64,000 nucleotides of DNA from an uncultured Bacteroidales bacterium (GTDB taxonomy: Bacteria > Bacteroidota > Bacteroidia > Bacteroidales > UBA932), in assembly GCA_905233345.1 (NCBI GenBank), contig CAJODQ010000017.1, positions 1 through 64,000 of the forward strand. Direction: 5' to 3'. Below are positions 1 through 8,964 of this stretch, in pieces (position 1 is the stretch's first letter; each line of letters opens with the position of its first letter). Both the position numbers and the translations under genes were made by a program. The notes under the pieces are model-generated. The model was given only the letters and a program-made list of their open reading frames with translations. It did no database searches and had not been told where the DNA came from.

Positions 1-1
1 T

Positions 2-310
2 GAACAGGCTCCTATCGATATTTGGAAGAAGGCGCTCGAAAACGTCACCCCGCAGGTCGAGGTGAAGAGCCGTCGTGTCGGCGGTGCCAACTTCCAGGTC
101 CCTATGGAGGTGCGTCCGGAAAGAAAGATCTCCCTTTCGATGAAGAACATGATCGTGTTCGCACGCAAGCGTTCCGGCCACTCCATGGCGGAGAAACTGG
201 CTGCAGAAATCATGGCTGCGTACAACAATGAAGGTGCAGCCTTCAAGAGAAAAGAGGATATGCACAGAATGGCAGAGGCCAACAAGGCATTTGCCCACTT
301 CCGTTTCTAA
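2..310 (+). CDS. rpsG: 30S ribosomal protein S7 (5' truncated by window edge)
   Basis: This is the C-terminal 102 residues of ribosomal protein S7, which binds the 3' major domain of 16S rRNA and nucleates assembly of the 30S head. The frame is open from base 2. It reads [15 protein letters not shown] and, at the end, [15 protein letters not shown], all conserved in bacterial S7. The start lies upstream of the window. It is followed after 19 nt by fusA, the classical str-operon order. Confidence 0.97.
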   Translation, partial: EQAPIDIWKKALENVTPQVEVKSRRVGGANFQVPMEVRPERKISLSMKNMIVFARKRSGHSMAEKLAAEIMAAYNNEGAAFKRKEDMHRMAEANKAFAHFRF

Positions 311-329
311 TCTGCTTTGATCTGCGCAA

Positions 330-2447
330 ATGGCAAGAGACCTTACATATACGCGCAATATCGGTATCATGGCGCACATTGATGCCGGTAAGACCACCAC
401 GTCCGAGCGCATCCTCTATTATACGGGCAAGACCCACAAGATCGGAGAGGTGCACGAAGGCGCCGCTACCATGGACTGGATGGTCCAGGAGCAGGAGCGT
501 GGCATTACCATTACGTCGGCCGCGACCACGGCCTTCTGGCATTACAATGGCGAGCAGTATCAGATCAATCTGATCGACACTCCGGGTCACGTGGACTTCA
601 CGGTCGAAGTCGAGCGTTCGCTCCGCGTTTTGGACGGAACGATCGCCACTTTCTGTGCCGTGGGCCGCGTACAGCCCCAGTCGGAGACAGTATGGCGTCA
701 GGCGGACAAATACCACGTCCCCAAGATCGCCTACGTCAACAAGATGGATCGTACCGGTGCGGACTTCCTTGCCGTTGTCGAAGATATCCATGAGAAGCTG
801 GGCGCCCGCGCCATTCCGATCTGTCTCCCCATCGGTGCCGAAGATCATTTCGAAGGCATCGTGGACCTGATCGCCAAGAAGGCTTACTACTACGACGGTA
901 ACAGCAAGGACCTCGTCAATTATGAGGAGCGTCCCGTTCCTGCCGACATGGTGGCCGAGGTGGAGGAGTGGAGAGGAAAGCTCATCGAGTCCGTCGCTGA
1001 ATACAACGACGAGATTCTCGAAAAGTTCTTTGACGATCCCGATTCGATCTCCGATCAGGAGATTATCGACGCACTCCGGAAAGCGACCATCGACATGGCC
1101 GTCGTTCCGACCTGCTGCGGTTCGTCGTTCAAGAACAAAGGTGTCCAGTTCCTGCTCGACGCTGTGATGCGGTACCTGCCTTCGCCGCTTGACAAAGGCA
1201 GCGTGCATGGCATCGATCCGCGCACCGACCATGAGGTCGAGCGCAAGCCGGTGGCCAGCGATCCTTTCTGCGGTCTGGTCTTCAAGATCGCCACGGATCC
1301 CTTCGTCGGCCGCCTGGCCTTCATTCGTGCCTACTCGGGCCATCTCGATGCAGGCCATCAGGTGCTCAATACCCGTTCCGGCAAGAAAGAGCGGGTGGTC
1401 CGCCTCTATCAGATGCACTCCAACAAGCAGAACCCCATCGAATTTGTCGAAGCGGGTGACATCTGCGCCGCCGTCGGTTTCAAGGAACTCCGCACCGGCG
1501 ACACGGTCTGCGACGAGAGCCATCCGATCGTCCTCGAATCGATCACCTTCCCCGATCCTGTGATCGGCATCGCGGTCGAGCCGAAGACGCAGCAGGACCT
1601 CGAGCGCCTGGGCATTGCGTTGGGCAAGCTTTCCGAAGAGGACCCTACTTTCACCGTCCAGACGAACCCCGACTCCGGACAGACGATCATCAGCGGCATG
1701 GGCGAGCTTCATCTCGACATTATCGTGGACCGTCTGCGCCGTGAGTTCAACGTAGAGATCAACCAGGGTGCACCCCAGGTCAACTACAAAGAGGCCGTCA
1801 CCCGGGCTTACCAGCACCGTCAGGTGTTCCGCAAGCAGACGGGCGGCCGTGGCAAGTTCGCCGACATCGTGGTCGAGATTGGCCCGGTCGACGAAGGTGT
1901 CACCGGACTCCAGTTCGTGGACGAGGTCAAGGGCGGAAACATTCCGAAGGAATTCATTCCCGCGGTCGAAAAAGGTTTCCGTTCCGCCATGGACAACGGC
2001 GTGCTTTGCGGTTGCCCGATGACTTCGCTGAAGGTACGTCTCCTCGACGGCAGCTTCCACCCGGTCGATTCCGATGCGCTTTCGTTCGAAATCTGCGCCC
2101 GCGTCGCGTTCCGCAACGCCGTGCGCAAGTGCGGACCGGTGCTCATGGAACCGATCATGTCGCTGGAAGTGGTGACTCCCGAAGATTACATGGGCGATGT
2201 GGTGGGCGACCTCAACCGCCGCCGCGGCCAGATCGTCGACATGGATTCCAAGGGCAACGCCCGCATCGTGAAGGCCAAAGTTCCGCTTGCAGAGCAGTTT
2301 GGATATGTGACGGTCCTTCGTACCCTGACCTCCGGCCGTGCTACGAGCACCATGGAATTCTCCCACTACGCGGAGGTTCCGGCGAACCTGGCCAAGGAGA
2401 TCATCGACAAGAACGGCGGACCGCGCAGATATGATGACGATGAATAA
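330..2447 (+). CDS. fusA: Translation elongation factor G
   Basis: EF-G is the cytoplasmic GTPase that drives ribosomal translocation and, with RRF, ribosome recycling. The 705-residue length is normal. G1 AHIDAGKT is at residues 15-22, the switch I motif RGITI at 57-61, G3 DTPGH at 83-87 and G4 NKMD at 137-140. The later domains run to the end without interruption. One oddity is Arg113 in [13 protein letters not shown], where most EF-Gs I know have Gly (GGVQPQ or DGVEPQ). The gene sits between rpsG and rpsJ with about 20-nt gaps, so it is cotranscribed. Confidence 0.98.
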   Translation: MARDLTYTRNIGIMAHIDAGKTTTSERILYYTGKTHKIGEVHEGAATMDWMVQEQERGITITSAATTAFWHYNGEQYQINLIDTPGHVDFTVEVERSLRVLDGTIATFCAVGRVQPQSETVWRQADKYHVPKIAYVNKMDRTGADFLAVVEDIHEKLGARAIPICLPIGAEDHFEGIVDLIAKKAYYYDGNSKDLVNYEERPVPADMVAEVEEWRGKLIESVAEYNDEILEKFFDDPDSISDQEIIDALRKATIDMAVVPTCCGSSFKNKGVQFLLDAVMRYLPSPLDKGSVHGIDPRTDHEVERKPVASDPFCGLVFKIATDPFVGRLAFIRAYSGHLDAGHQVLNTRSGKKERVVRLYQMHSNKQNPIEFVEAGDICAAVGFKELRTGDTVCDESHPIVLESITFPDPVIGIAVEPKTQQDLERLGIALGKLSEEDPTFTVQTNPDSGQTIISGMGELHLDIIVDRLRREFNVEINQGAPQVNYKEAVTRAYQHRQVFRKQTGGRGKFADIVVEIGPVDEGVTGLQFVDEVKGGNIPKEFIPAVEKGFRSAMDNGVLCGCPMTSLKVRLLDGSFHPVDSDALSFEICARVAFRNAVRKCGPVLMEPIMSLEVVTPEDYMGDVVGDLNRRRGQIVDMDSKGNARIVKAKVPLAEQFGYVTVLRTLTSGRATSTMEFSHYAEVPANLAKEIIDKNGGPRRYDDDE

Positions 2448-2468
2448 AATTGTTAAAATTTAGTAATA

Positions 2469-2774
2469 ATGAGCCAGAAAATCAGAATTAAACTCAAATC
2501 TTACGACCACGCGTTGGTTGACAAGTCGGCCGACAAGATCGTCAAGACGGTGCAGGCTACCGGTGCTGTTGTCAGCGGCCCGATTCCCCTTCCGACCGAC
2601 AAGAAGATCTTCACGGTGAACCGTTCGACCTTTGTCAACAAGAAGGCACGTGAGCAGTTTGAACTCAATTCTTTCCGTCGCCTGCTGGACATCCACAACT
2701 CTTCCCCGAAGACGGTGGACGCCCTCATGAAGCTGGAACTTCCCAGCGGCGTCGAAGTTGAGATTAAAGTGTAA
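2469..2774 (+). CDS. rpsJ: 30S ribosomal protein S10
   Basis: S10 is a 30S head protein and also the NusE transcription factor. The 101-residue protein has the typical start [14 protein letters not shown], followed by [16 protein letters not shown] and the [29 protein letters not shown] tail split across residues 73-101. In most bacteria rpsJ opens the S10 operon and is followed by rplC. Here the next features are a hairpin, a tRNA gene and then genes on the opposite strand, so the operon ends at rpsJ. Confidence 0.97.
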   Translation: MSQKIRIKLKSYDHALVDKSADKIVKTVQATGAVVSGPIPLPTDKKIFTVNRSTFVNKKAREQFELNSFRRLLDIHNSSPKTVDALMKLELPSGVEVEIKV

Positions 2775-2783
2775 GTAGAATCA

Positions 2784-2814
2784 AAACGGCTGATGCAAGA
2801 TGCGTCAGCCGTTT
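2784..2814 (+). terminator. Hairpin after rpsJ, possible terminator or processing site
   Basis: Perfect 10-bp arms AAACGGCTGA and TCAGCCGTTT surround an 11-nt centre that can pair further. There is no T-tract, only GTTTGAATTC, so this may be an RNA-processing or mRNA 3'-stabilising hairpin rather than a strong terminator. It lies between rpsJ and the tRNA gene. Confidence 0.5.
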
Positions 2815-2820
2815 GAATTC

Positions 2821-2894
2821 GGTCTCATAGCTCAGTTGGTCAGAGCAGCGGACTCATAATCCGTGGGTCGTGGGTTCAAGTCCCTCTGGGACCA
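2821..2894 (+). tRNA. tRNA with anticodon CAT (tRNA-Met, or lysidine-modified tRNA-Ile2)
   Basis: This is a complete cloverleaf. Acceptor arms GGTCTCA and TGGGACC pair, the D-arm is GCTCAGTTGGTCAGAGC, the anticodon stem GCGGA/TCCGT closes loop CTCATAA, and the T-arm contains GGTTCAAGT with the usual closing stem. The discriminator is A and the 3' CCA is not encoded. There is no initiator C1:A72 mismatch, so it is not tRNA-fMet. Elongator Met and Ile2 cannot be separated by eye. It follows rpsJ directly and is probably read from the same transcript. Confidence 0.95.
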
Positions 2895-2895
2895 C

Positions 2896-2928
2896 AAAAA
2901 AAAGACAGCTTTGGGGCTGTCTTTTTTT
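2896..2928. terminator. Rho-independent terminator, probably bidirectional
   Basis: Arms AGACAGC (2903-2909) and GCTGTCT (2916-2922) are flanked by an A-tract on the left and a T-tract on the right. It can therefore end both the tRNA transcript from the left and the minus-strand operon that stops at 2944. Confidence 0.9.
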
Positions 2929-2943
2929 GTAGTCCACCTCCGT

Positions 2944-4740
2944 TTACGGGGCGGGGATGACGGTGCATGCGCAGGTAGCGCTCACGCGGCCCATGCGGGC
3001 GGTGATGGTGCAGCTGCCTTCCGCCACGGCCGTGATCACGCCATCGGCCGATACCGTGGCGACCGCCGTATTGCTGGAAGTCCAGGTGACGGTGGTTTCC
3101 GTGGCGGCTGTCGGCAGATAACTGACCGTAAGCGCCGGCGAACTCTGGCCTACTTCCAGGGTGACATTGTCGGGCGTCACGCTGACCGAAGTCGGCATAA
3201 TGGCCCGCCGGAATTCCACCACCTTCATGATGGATTTGTCCATCCAGGAGATGAAAATGGCGATGCGCGTCTTGTAGCTTGTGTACCACTGGCTGCTGCT
3301 GCCCGTAGTGAAGGGCACGTCAAGGGTGAGGTTGTACTTGAAACCGCCCGCCACCGGCTCGTGGGTAAAGAAGATGGGCCGGATCGCGCTCGCGTAGCCA
3401 TCGTCGATGCAGACGGCTTCAATCCGCATGTCCGCACTGTCGCAGTACTGTTCGTAGGTCGGAATGACTTCCGCCGAGTACAGGGTATCGACCATGAAGA
3501 GCAGAATCTGGTAGGTATAGTTGGTCTCCGCTTCCACATAGTCGGTACGGATCGACACGTCGATCGACGGGATATGTTCCCGCGTGCGCGGCAGCGCAAC
3601 CTGTGTACCGTCGGCCAGGGTCAGGACAACTTCGCGTACGTTCGAAAGGTCGACGTCGGTAAAGAAGTCTTCTACGATCTTTCCGTTGGCGCAGACCGCA
3701 TTGCCGAGCGAGTCGCGCATCATTTCGGCGTCACCGCCGCCGACAGCGACGGTGAAGTAGATCTGGCCGAGCGAGTCGACAACACTGATGTGCGGCGTGA
3801 TGTCTTCCACGGTGACGCAGATCATTTGCCCTTTGTAGCGGAGCCACTGGTATTCTTCCGTCGAACGGCTGCGGAACACCCAGTAGGACTTGCCGTCGGT
3901 GTATTTCCTGGCGCTCAGCAGCACCGAGTCGCGGTTGTCATAGCCGTTGCGGATGGTCCAGACATGGCCGTCCTCCATAGTGAGACGGTAGCCGCTGGTT
4001 TCACCCTCTTCGAAAGCTTCCACTTTCTGGACAAAGACCGACGAAGGGGTGCTGTTGACCAGTTCCGTGTAGTCCACGAGGGCTTTGTTGAGCGTGTCGC
4101 ACCGTGCATAGAGCTCGTCGAAGGCTTGCTGGGTCGGAATCTTGAACACGGTACCGTTCGTGAGCGTGAACGTGACATGGTAGGGATCGGACGTGTCGAC
4201 GCTCGAGAAGACCGAAGTTCCGCTCTGTCCCTGGGTGGGACCCCAGCCGGCTTTGGTCCAGGTACTGCCGTCATAGCTGTACCACCAGACACCGTCCTCG
4301 ATCTTGAGCTGCGGCACGGTTCCCGTCGCGCGCACGCGCTGGCCAATGCTGTTTTTCATCCACGTTACGGCGCCGCTTTCTCCTATCTGGATGGTCCAGT
4401 AGTAGGCGTCGTTAGATTCATCGTAAATGACGCCGACGATGGGGGAAACGCCGTCCGTTCCATTACGGATGGTCAGGATCTCACCGTTGGTGAAGATCAC
4501 CTGGTAGCCGCTCCAGGTCCCCAGGGTCCAGGGCCGGATGCTGCTGATATGTACGTTTTGCTCCAGGGCGTTGATCAGGGAAGACAGGTTGTAGATGCTT
4601 TCGTTGATGCTGTTGACCCGCTGTTCCAGCGCAGCCACATCGTCCTTCAGCCCTTTGATGCGCTGCTCGATTTCTTCGTGGCAGCCACCCAACAGGGTGA
4701 CAGAGAGCAGCAGGGAAACAAACAGATAAAATCTTTTCAT
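2944..4740 (-). CDS. DUF4988 lipoprotein with C-terminal Ig-like (Big_2) domain
   Basis: This is a predicted lipoprotein of 598 residues. The signal peptide ends in LLGGC, with lipid Cys20 followed by HEE, and a heptad-rich coiled coil follows (about 22-65). Next come repeated units of the DUF4988 type: IFTNGEILTIRNGTDGVSPIVG, then YYWTIQ, then VTWM, repeated around residues 225-290. The C-terminus (about 515-598) is a bacterial Ig-like Big_2 domain with VSVTPDNVTLEVGQ, WTSSNTAVATVS and ITAVAEGSCTITA. I chose the ATG at 4740 because AGGAGG lies 8 nt upstream. It is the last gene of a five-gene minus-strand operon. The function of DUF4988 is unknown; a surface-exposed binding or spacer role is inferred. 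Confidence 0.85.
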   Translation of the reverse strand: MKRFYLFVSLLLSVTLLGGCHEEIEQRIKGLKDDVAALEQRVNSINESIYNLSSLINALEQNVHISSIRPWTLGTWSGYQVIFTNGEILTIRNGTDGVSPIVGVIYDESNDAYYWTIQIGESGAVTWMKNSIGQRVRATGTVPQLKIEDGVWWYSYDGSTWTKAGWGPTQGQSGTSVFSSVDTSDPYHVTFTLTNGTVFKIPTQQAFDELYARCDTLNKALVDYTELVNSTPSSVFVQKVEAFEEGETSGYRLTMEDGHVWTIRNGYDNRDSVLLSARKYTDGKSYWVFRSRSTEEYQWLRYKGQMICVTVEDITPHISVVDSLGQIYFTVAVGGGDAEMMRDSLGNAVCANGKIVEDFFTDVDLSNVREVVLTLADGTQVALPRTREHIPSIDVSIRTDYVEAETNYTYQILLFMVDTLYSAEVIPTYEQYCDSADMRIEAVCIDDGYASAIRPIFFTHEPVAGGFKYNLTLDVPFTTGSSSQWYTSYKTRIAIFISWMDKSIMKVVEFRRAIMPTSVSVTPDNVTLEVGQSSPALTVSYLPTAATETTVTWTSSNTAVATVSADGVITAVAEGSCTITARMGRVSATCACTVIPAP

Positions 4741-4754
4741 GGTCATGTCCTCCT

Positions 4755-6218
4755 TTAATTCATGGGCTGCAGGGTAATGACAACAGTTTTCATCTGTCCG
4801 TATCCATTGGAGACAAGCAGATTGAGAAATCCGACAGACGGAGCCTTGAAGGGTGACGGCGCTGTGACCGTGACCACCCAGTCGACGTGGTTGGTCGTGG
4901 TGGCACTGGCATAGAACAGATCATCGGTCAGCGGAAGCAGCGCAGCCTGCGCGTCCGCACCGACAATCGTACAATGGAAACTCAGGGTCTGTCCGGAACC
5001 CATCACCAGGACGTTGTTGGCGGTTACCGGCGAAGACAGGTTCACCCGGATGGCCTTGGGCATCGGAATCAGGACACTCAAGCCTTCCGACAGGGTGATG
5101 CGCACCCAGTCGTCCCGGACCTGGACGACGCCCTGTACTACGGCTTCCGGTGCCACGACGCTGGCTTTCACCTTGGCGCCGTCGAGGAGCAGGAAGGAAG
5201 GCTCTTCGTCATCATAGGCCACGGCCCAGTACCAGGCCGGGTCACCCTCCACTTGCTGGAGCGAGATTTGGGGCGTCTTTCCGTCGGGCGCGTTGGCCTG
5301 GATCATCTGGCCGTCTTCGTCGAGAATCCACTGGGCCGGGTCTTTTCCATACTGGATGGTCCAGTACCAGACCTCGTCGTCGGGATCGGCGCTGAGGCGG
5401 CGGGCCCCGATCACGGGCACGTTCGTACCCTGGCCATTATGGAAGGAGTAGGTATTGCCGTCGGAGAGTTGAAGTTTCATGCCAATGGTGTCGGTGCCGC
5501 TCAGGATGGGGATCAGATCCTGGACATAGACCTTTTCGGTCAGCTGTTTCACCAGCTGGTCGAAGGTTTTCACGTTTTCGTTGGTCTGGCGGTAAGCCTC
5601 CTTCAACTTTTCGAAAGCGGCCATGGTGGGCGCCTCGATGGTGGTGCCGTTGCGCAGGGTGAAGAGGATGTAATCGCCCTTGTCCTCGACGCTGGAGAAG
5701 TAGGAGAGCCCATCTTCCCCGGTCGCGCGGCCCAGGTCATGCCAGATGTCACCGTTGTCGTAAGACACCATCCAGTTGCCGTTTTCAATCTTGATCAGCG
5801 GCGATCCGGCATCGGTCGGGATGCGGAGGCCGAAGTTGTCGGTCACGAAGGTCGCCTGCGACTGGGACGGATAGCGAACCGTCCAGTACCAGACACCGTC
5901 TTCCCCTTTTGCGACCCCCAGGATCGGCGTCTCGGCGTCGGTACCGTTGTAAAGCACGATGGGGTCGGAATGGGTGAAGCTGATGGTATAGCCGCTCTTT
6001 CCGTCGCGGTTGAAGGACTGGATGTCGGTAATGAATTCGTATTGGGTCAGGTTGTCGAGCAGGGTTTTCAGGCCTTGCAGGGTTGTGTTCATCTCATCGC
6101 AGCGCTGTTCGAGTTTCGTGATGCGGCGTTCCAGGACGGAGAGGTCCGACTGGATCTGGGTGTCGCAGCTGTCGAGCAGCATCACCGCCATGAGCAAAAG
6201 AATGGAGATTTTTTTCAT
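4755..6218 (-). CDS. DUF4988 lipoprotein, second paralogue
   Basis: This is a predicted lipoprotein of 487 residues with lipid Cys18 (MLLDSC, then DTQ). A coiled coil of heptads covers about residues 19-60. Three DUF4988-like units follow, recognisable by ISFTHSDPIVLYNGTDAETPILGV, then WYWTVRYP, and again by NTYSFHNGQGTNVPVIGARR with WYWTIQYG. The C-terminal 90 residues look like a small beta domain rather than the Ig domain of the downstream paralogue. It lies 3 nt from its upstream neighbour and 14 nt from the next gene, so it is operonic. No enzymatic motif is visible. Confidence 0.82.
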   Translation of the reverse strand: MKKISILLLMAVMLLDSCDTQIQSDLSVLERRITKLEQRCDEMNTTLQGLKTLLDNLTQYEFITDIQSFNRDGKSGYTISFTHSDPIVLYNGTDAETPILGVAKGEDGVWYWTVRYPSQSQATFVTDNFGLRIPTDAGSPLIKIENGNWMVSYDNGDIWHDLGRATGEDGLSYFSSVEDKGDYILFTLRNGTTIEAPTMAAFEKLKEAYRQTNENVKTFDQLVKQLTEKVYVQDLIPILSGTDTIGMKLQLSDGNTYSFHNGQGTNVPVIGARRLSADPDDEVWYWTIQYGKDPAQWILDEDGQMIQANAPDGKTPQISLQQVEGDPAWYWAVAYDDEEPSFLLLDGAKVKASVVAPEAVVQGVVQVRDDWVRITLSEGLSVLIPMPKAIRVNLSSPVTANNVLVMGSGQTLSFHCTIVGADAQAALLPLTDDLFYASATTTNHVDWVVTVTAPSPFKAPSVGFLNLLVSNGYGQMKTVVITLQPMN

Positions 6219-6221
6219 GGT

Positions 6222-7679
6222 TTACTGCTTGGTGATGGCGATGGATTTGACAATGGTAACCGGGGATACTTCTCCCGGGAACGTGAATACGGCCACGATC
6301 TTGCCCTGGCCGGCGTTGATATGGTAGGGACTCTTCACGATGATGCAGGGTTCGCCACCTTCCGCTACCGAGGCGGTGGCGGTGAAGCCGCCCTGCGTCA
6401 GCAGCGAGAGCGAAGGATTGCTGCCGTGTACCCGGTAGCGGATCTCAGCCTGGCTGTTTTCTTTCATGGAGAAGGTGTTGACAACAGGATTACCAAGGGT
6501 ATCGCTGAAATACACGCTGTACTGTTTGGGCAGCACGAAGCGGGTGTTGTTTTTCAGGACGACCACCAGTGAGTCGGTGTAGTCCTGGACGGAGGTGAAG
6601 ATGCTTCGGACCGAATCGACCGCGGTGGGCTGCCATCTTTCGTCGACTTTCGTGCGAAGGAATTCGGTGCTGTCCTGGGAGATGACCACCCAGTAGAAAT
6701 TGCCGTCGGTGTCCTGCTGGATGGAGACCAGCGGGGTTTCCACCGATTCGCTTTCCGCGGAGATCTTCTTGCCTTCCGGAGAAAGCACCCACATCTCCGG
6801 CGAGAGGCCGATGGTGTAAGCCCAGTAGAGGTGACCGTCGCTGTCGGCCTTGATGAAGATGGCGGGACTCAGGGTCGAGGTCCAGTCGTGGATGCTGAAC
6901 TGCTTGCCGTTCGACAGGGACACGGTCAGGCCAGTGGTGTCGGCGCCGTCGAGGATGGGATCGATGGCGGTGATCCAGGTCAGGCTTTCCTGCGTGGCTT
7001 GCACGAGTTGCACCTGTGCGTCGACATGGATATTGGCGAGGTTCATCTCACTTTTCAGGGACAGGTAAGCCGCGTAAATGGGAATCTTGTATTCCTCACC
7101 CGTGGCCATCACAATGACCACGCAATCGGGCTTGACAACGATGGATTTGAACATCTGGTCGCCGTTCTCGCCGTCGGCCTTGCCGAGCTCGATATAGTTG
7201 CTGCCATCAAAAGTGTACGCGAACATACCGTTGCGGATGGTGACGTAGGGAAGGACGCCGATCGAGAGCATCATGCTGCCGTCGACGGCCAGGAGCCATT
7301 CCCAATCGCCATCGCCGTACTGAACCGCCCAGTAGAAATTTCTGTCCGTGTACTGCCGGCTGGCGATCAGCGGTTTCTTGCCGTCGGATCCGTTGTAGAT
7401 GGTGATCGGTTCGTGCTGGACGAACTCGAGCCGGTAGCCCGTTACGGTGCTGCCCGAGCGGATCTCCGTGATGCCGTTGATCATATCCTGCCGCTGAATG
7501 ACCTCCACGAGGTTCTGCAAGGTGCTCAGGTTCTGGTTGAGCTGGTTGCAGAGTAGCGTCAGGTCGTCGACCCGGTCTTCCAGCTCATCGATTTTGTGGA
7601 TGATCTCGTCGTGACAGCCGGACGACACCAGGCCGACCGCCAGCACGAGCAGAGACAGAAGAAACTTTCTCATAGGCAT
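6222..7679 (-). CDS. DUF4988 lipoprotein, third paralogue
   Basis: This is a predicted lipoprotein of 485 residues with lipid Cys22 (GLVSSGC, then HDE). A coiled coil at about 24-65 (IHKIDELEDRVDDLTLL) precedes DUF4988 units such as LEFVQHEPITIYNGSDGKKPLI with FYWAVQYG and VSLSNGKQFSIHDW with LYWAYTIG. The ATG overlaps the TGA of the upstream barrel gene (TGATG), which implies translational coupling. A second ATG six bases in (7673) gives the more typical start MRKFLL. It is the first of the three paralogues and probably part of the same surface structure. Confidence 0.82.
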   Translation of the reverse strand: MPMRKFLLSLLVLAVGLVSSGCHDEIIHKIDELEDRVDDLTLLCNQLNQNLSTLQNLVEVIQRQDMINGITEIRSGSTVTGYRLEFVQHEPITIYNGSDGKKPLIASRQYTDRNFYWAVQYGDGDWEWLLAVDGSMMLSIGVLPYVTIRNGMFAYTFDGSNYIELGKADGENGDQMFKSIVVKPDCVVIVMATGEEYKIPIYAAYLSLKSEMNLANIHVDAQVQLVQATQESLTWITAIDPILDGADTTGLTVSLSNGKQFSIHDWTSTLSPAIFIKADSDGHLYWAYTIGLSPEMWVLSPEGKKISAESESVETPLVSIQQDTDGNFYWVVISQDSTEFLRTKVDERWQPTAVDSVRSIFTSVQDYTDSLVVVLKNNTRFVLPKQYSVYFSDTLGNPVVNTFSMKENSQAEIRYRVHGSNPSLSLLTQGGFTATASVAEGGEPCIIVKSPYHINAGQGKIVAVFTFPGEVSPVTIVKSIAITKQ

Positions 7680-8947
7680 CAGAAGAGATAACCGGTGTTG
7701 ATATACAGCGAACCGCCTTTGCCGTTATCCTGCTTGTTGAAGGCACGGCCGTAATCGACGGCGATGATGAAGTTCTTGTTGAGGATGAAGCGCAGGCCGC
7801 CGCCGGCTGCCAGGTGGAATTTCTCAACGCCTTTTTGGGTGAGGAAATCAGGATATCCCATCTTGGGCTCGGTGAAACTGTAGTTCTGCAGCACCCGGCC
7901 GCCGTCGAAGAACGCGTTGGCGCCGAAAGTCAGCTCCTGCTTGAAGACGTTGACCGTGGCGAAGCGCCAGCGAAGTTCCGTGTTGAAATAGCAGATGGCC
8001 TTGCCCTGGATGCGGTTGCGCATGATGCCGCGGATGGTGCGGTAGCCACCGAAACCGTCGCGGTCGTAGCCGGGTCCCAAAATCGACTCGAAAGGCAGCA
8101 TGTAAAAGGCCGGATTGCCAATGAAGCCCTGAACACTGGCGCGGTAGGCGAATACCAGGTTGCCGTTTTTCATGAACGGGATATACTGGCGCATGACGAC
8201 ATAGTAACGGCCGTACGGCTTGTTGGTGCCCATCCACTTGGGCGCCCATTCCATGAAGGCATCGGCCCAGATGCCGCGCGTCGGGGCATTCTCCACGTCG
8301 CGGTTGTCAAAGCAAAGGCCGGCGCGCCAGGCGCTGGACATGCCGCCGTTGTGCTCGTCGGGGGCAATCATGCCCAGATCCTTGTACCAGCCGAAGAGGG
8401 TTTTTTCATGGTCCAGGGTTTTCGTGTTTTCGTTTTCGAACTCGTTCAGGATGAAATATTTGAAGTGGTAGCCGAACTTCCAGTAAAGGTTACCGACAAT
8501 TTTACCGGTAAAGTCGAGTTTGCCGTAAGGAAGCTTCCTCCCCATCTTGTAGAATCCTTTTTTGTTCAGATCGGCATCGAAGTACGCTTCGTAGCCGTTG
8601 AAACCGTAGAAGTCGAGGGCTTTTTCGTTGTAGAACTGAGCGGCGAAGGAGAAGCGCACGCCCGGGATCAGGAAGCGGTTGTCGTAGCTCAGCGTGTAGA
8701 GCTGCGAACCCTTGGTGAACCAGGATGCCTCCAGGTACATCTGCTGGCGCGGATTGGGATACCAGCCACCCTTGCCGAAGTCGTAGATGTTGGCCAGGGC
8801 ACCGAGTTGGAAGCCCTTGTCCTGGTCGAAGGCAATGATGGGGAAAGCGCCGAGCGAGAAACCGGTCTTCTCAACGGCTTTCTTGCCTTGTGCCTGCACG
8901 CCCACGGCGATAAGCAGGGCAAAAAGCAAAACAATAGGTTTTTTCAT
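7679..8947 (-). CDS. Omp85/BamA-family outer-membrane beta-barrel protein
   Basis: The protein has 422 residues, with a signal peptide ending near VGVQAQG. No POTRA domains are present; the whole mature chain reads as a transmembrane barrel with alternating aromatic strands. GGYRTIRGI near residue 300 resembles the (V/I)RG(F/Y) lid-loop motif of the Omp85 surface-antigen family. The chain ends in Phe (NTGYLF), as barrels do. I use the ATG at 8947; an upstream TTG at 8953 is possible. It lies between an acyltransferase gene (11 nt apart) and three DUF4988 lipoproteins. It may help place those lipoproteins or export a partner, which is inference. Confidence 0.8.
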   Translation of the reverse strand: MKKPIVLLFALLIAVGVQAQGKKAVEKTGFSLGAFPIIAFDQDKGFQLGALANIYDFGKGGWYPNPRQQMYLEASWFTKGSQLYTLSYDNRFLIPGVRFSFAAQFYNEKALDFYGFNGYEAYFDADLNKKGFYKMGRKLPYGKLDFTGKIVGNLYWKFGYHFKYFILNEFENENTKTLDHEKTLFGWYKDLGMIAPDEHNGGMSSAWRAGLCFDNRDVENAPTRGIWADAFMEWAPKWMGTNKPYGRYYVVMRQYIPFMKNGNLVFAYRASVQGFIGNPAFYMLPFESILGPGYDRDGFGGYRTIRGIMRNRIQGKAICYFNTELRWRFATVNVFKQELTFGANAFFDGGRVLQNYSFTEPKMGYPDFLTQKGVEKFHLAAGGGLRFILNKNFIIAVDYGRAFNKQDNGKGGSLYINTGYLF

Positions 8948-8964
8948 ATACAATCAATTTTTAA

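Noticed and set aside
243..2366. 707-codon ORF opposite fusA
   Set aside because: It is a shadow frame of a highly conserved gene in GC-rich DNA; the translation has no family motifs and is rich in His, Val and Asp as such shadows are.
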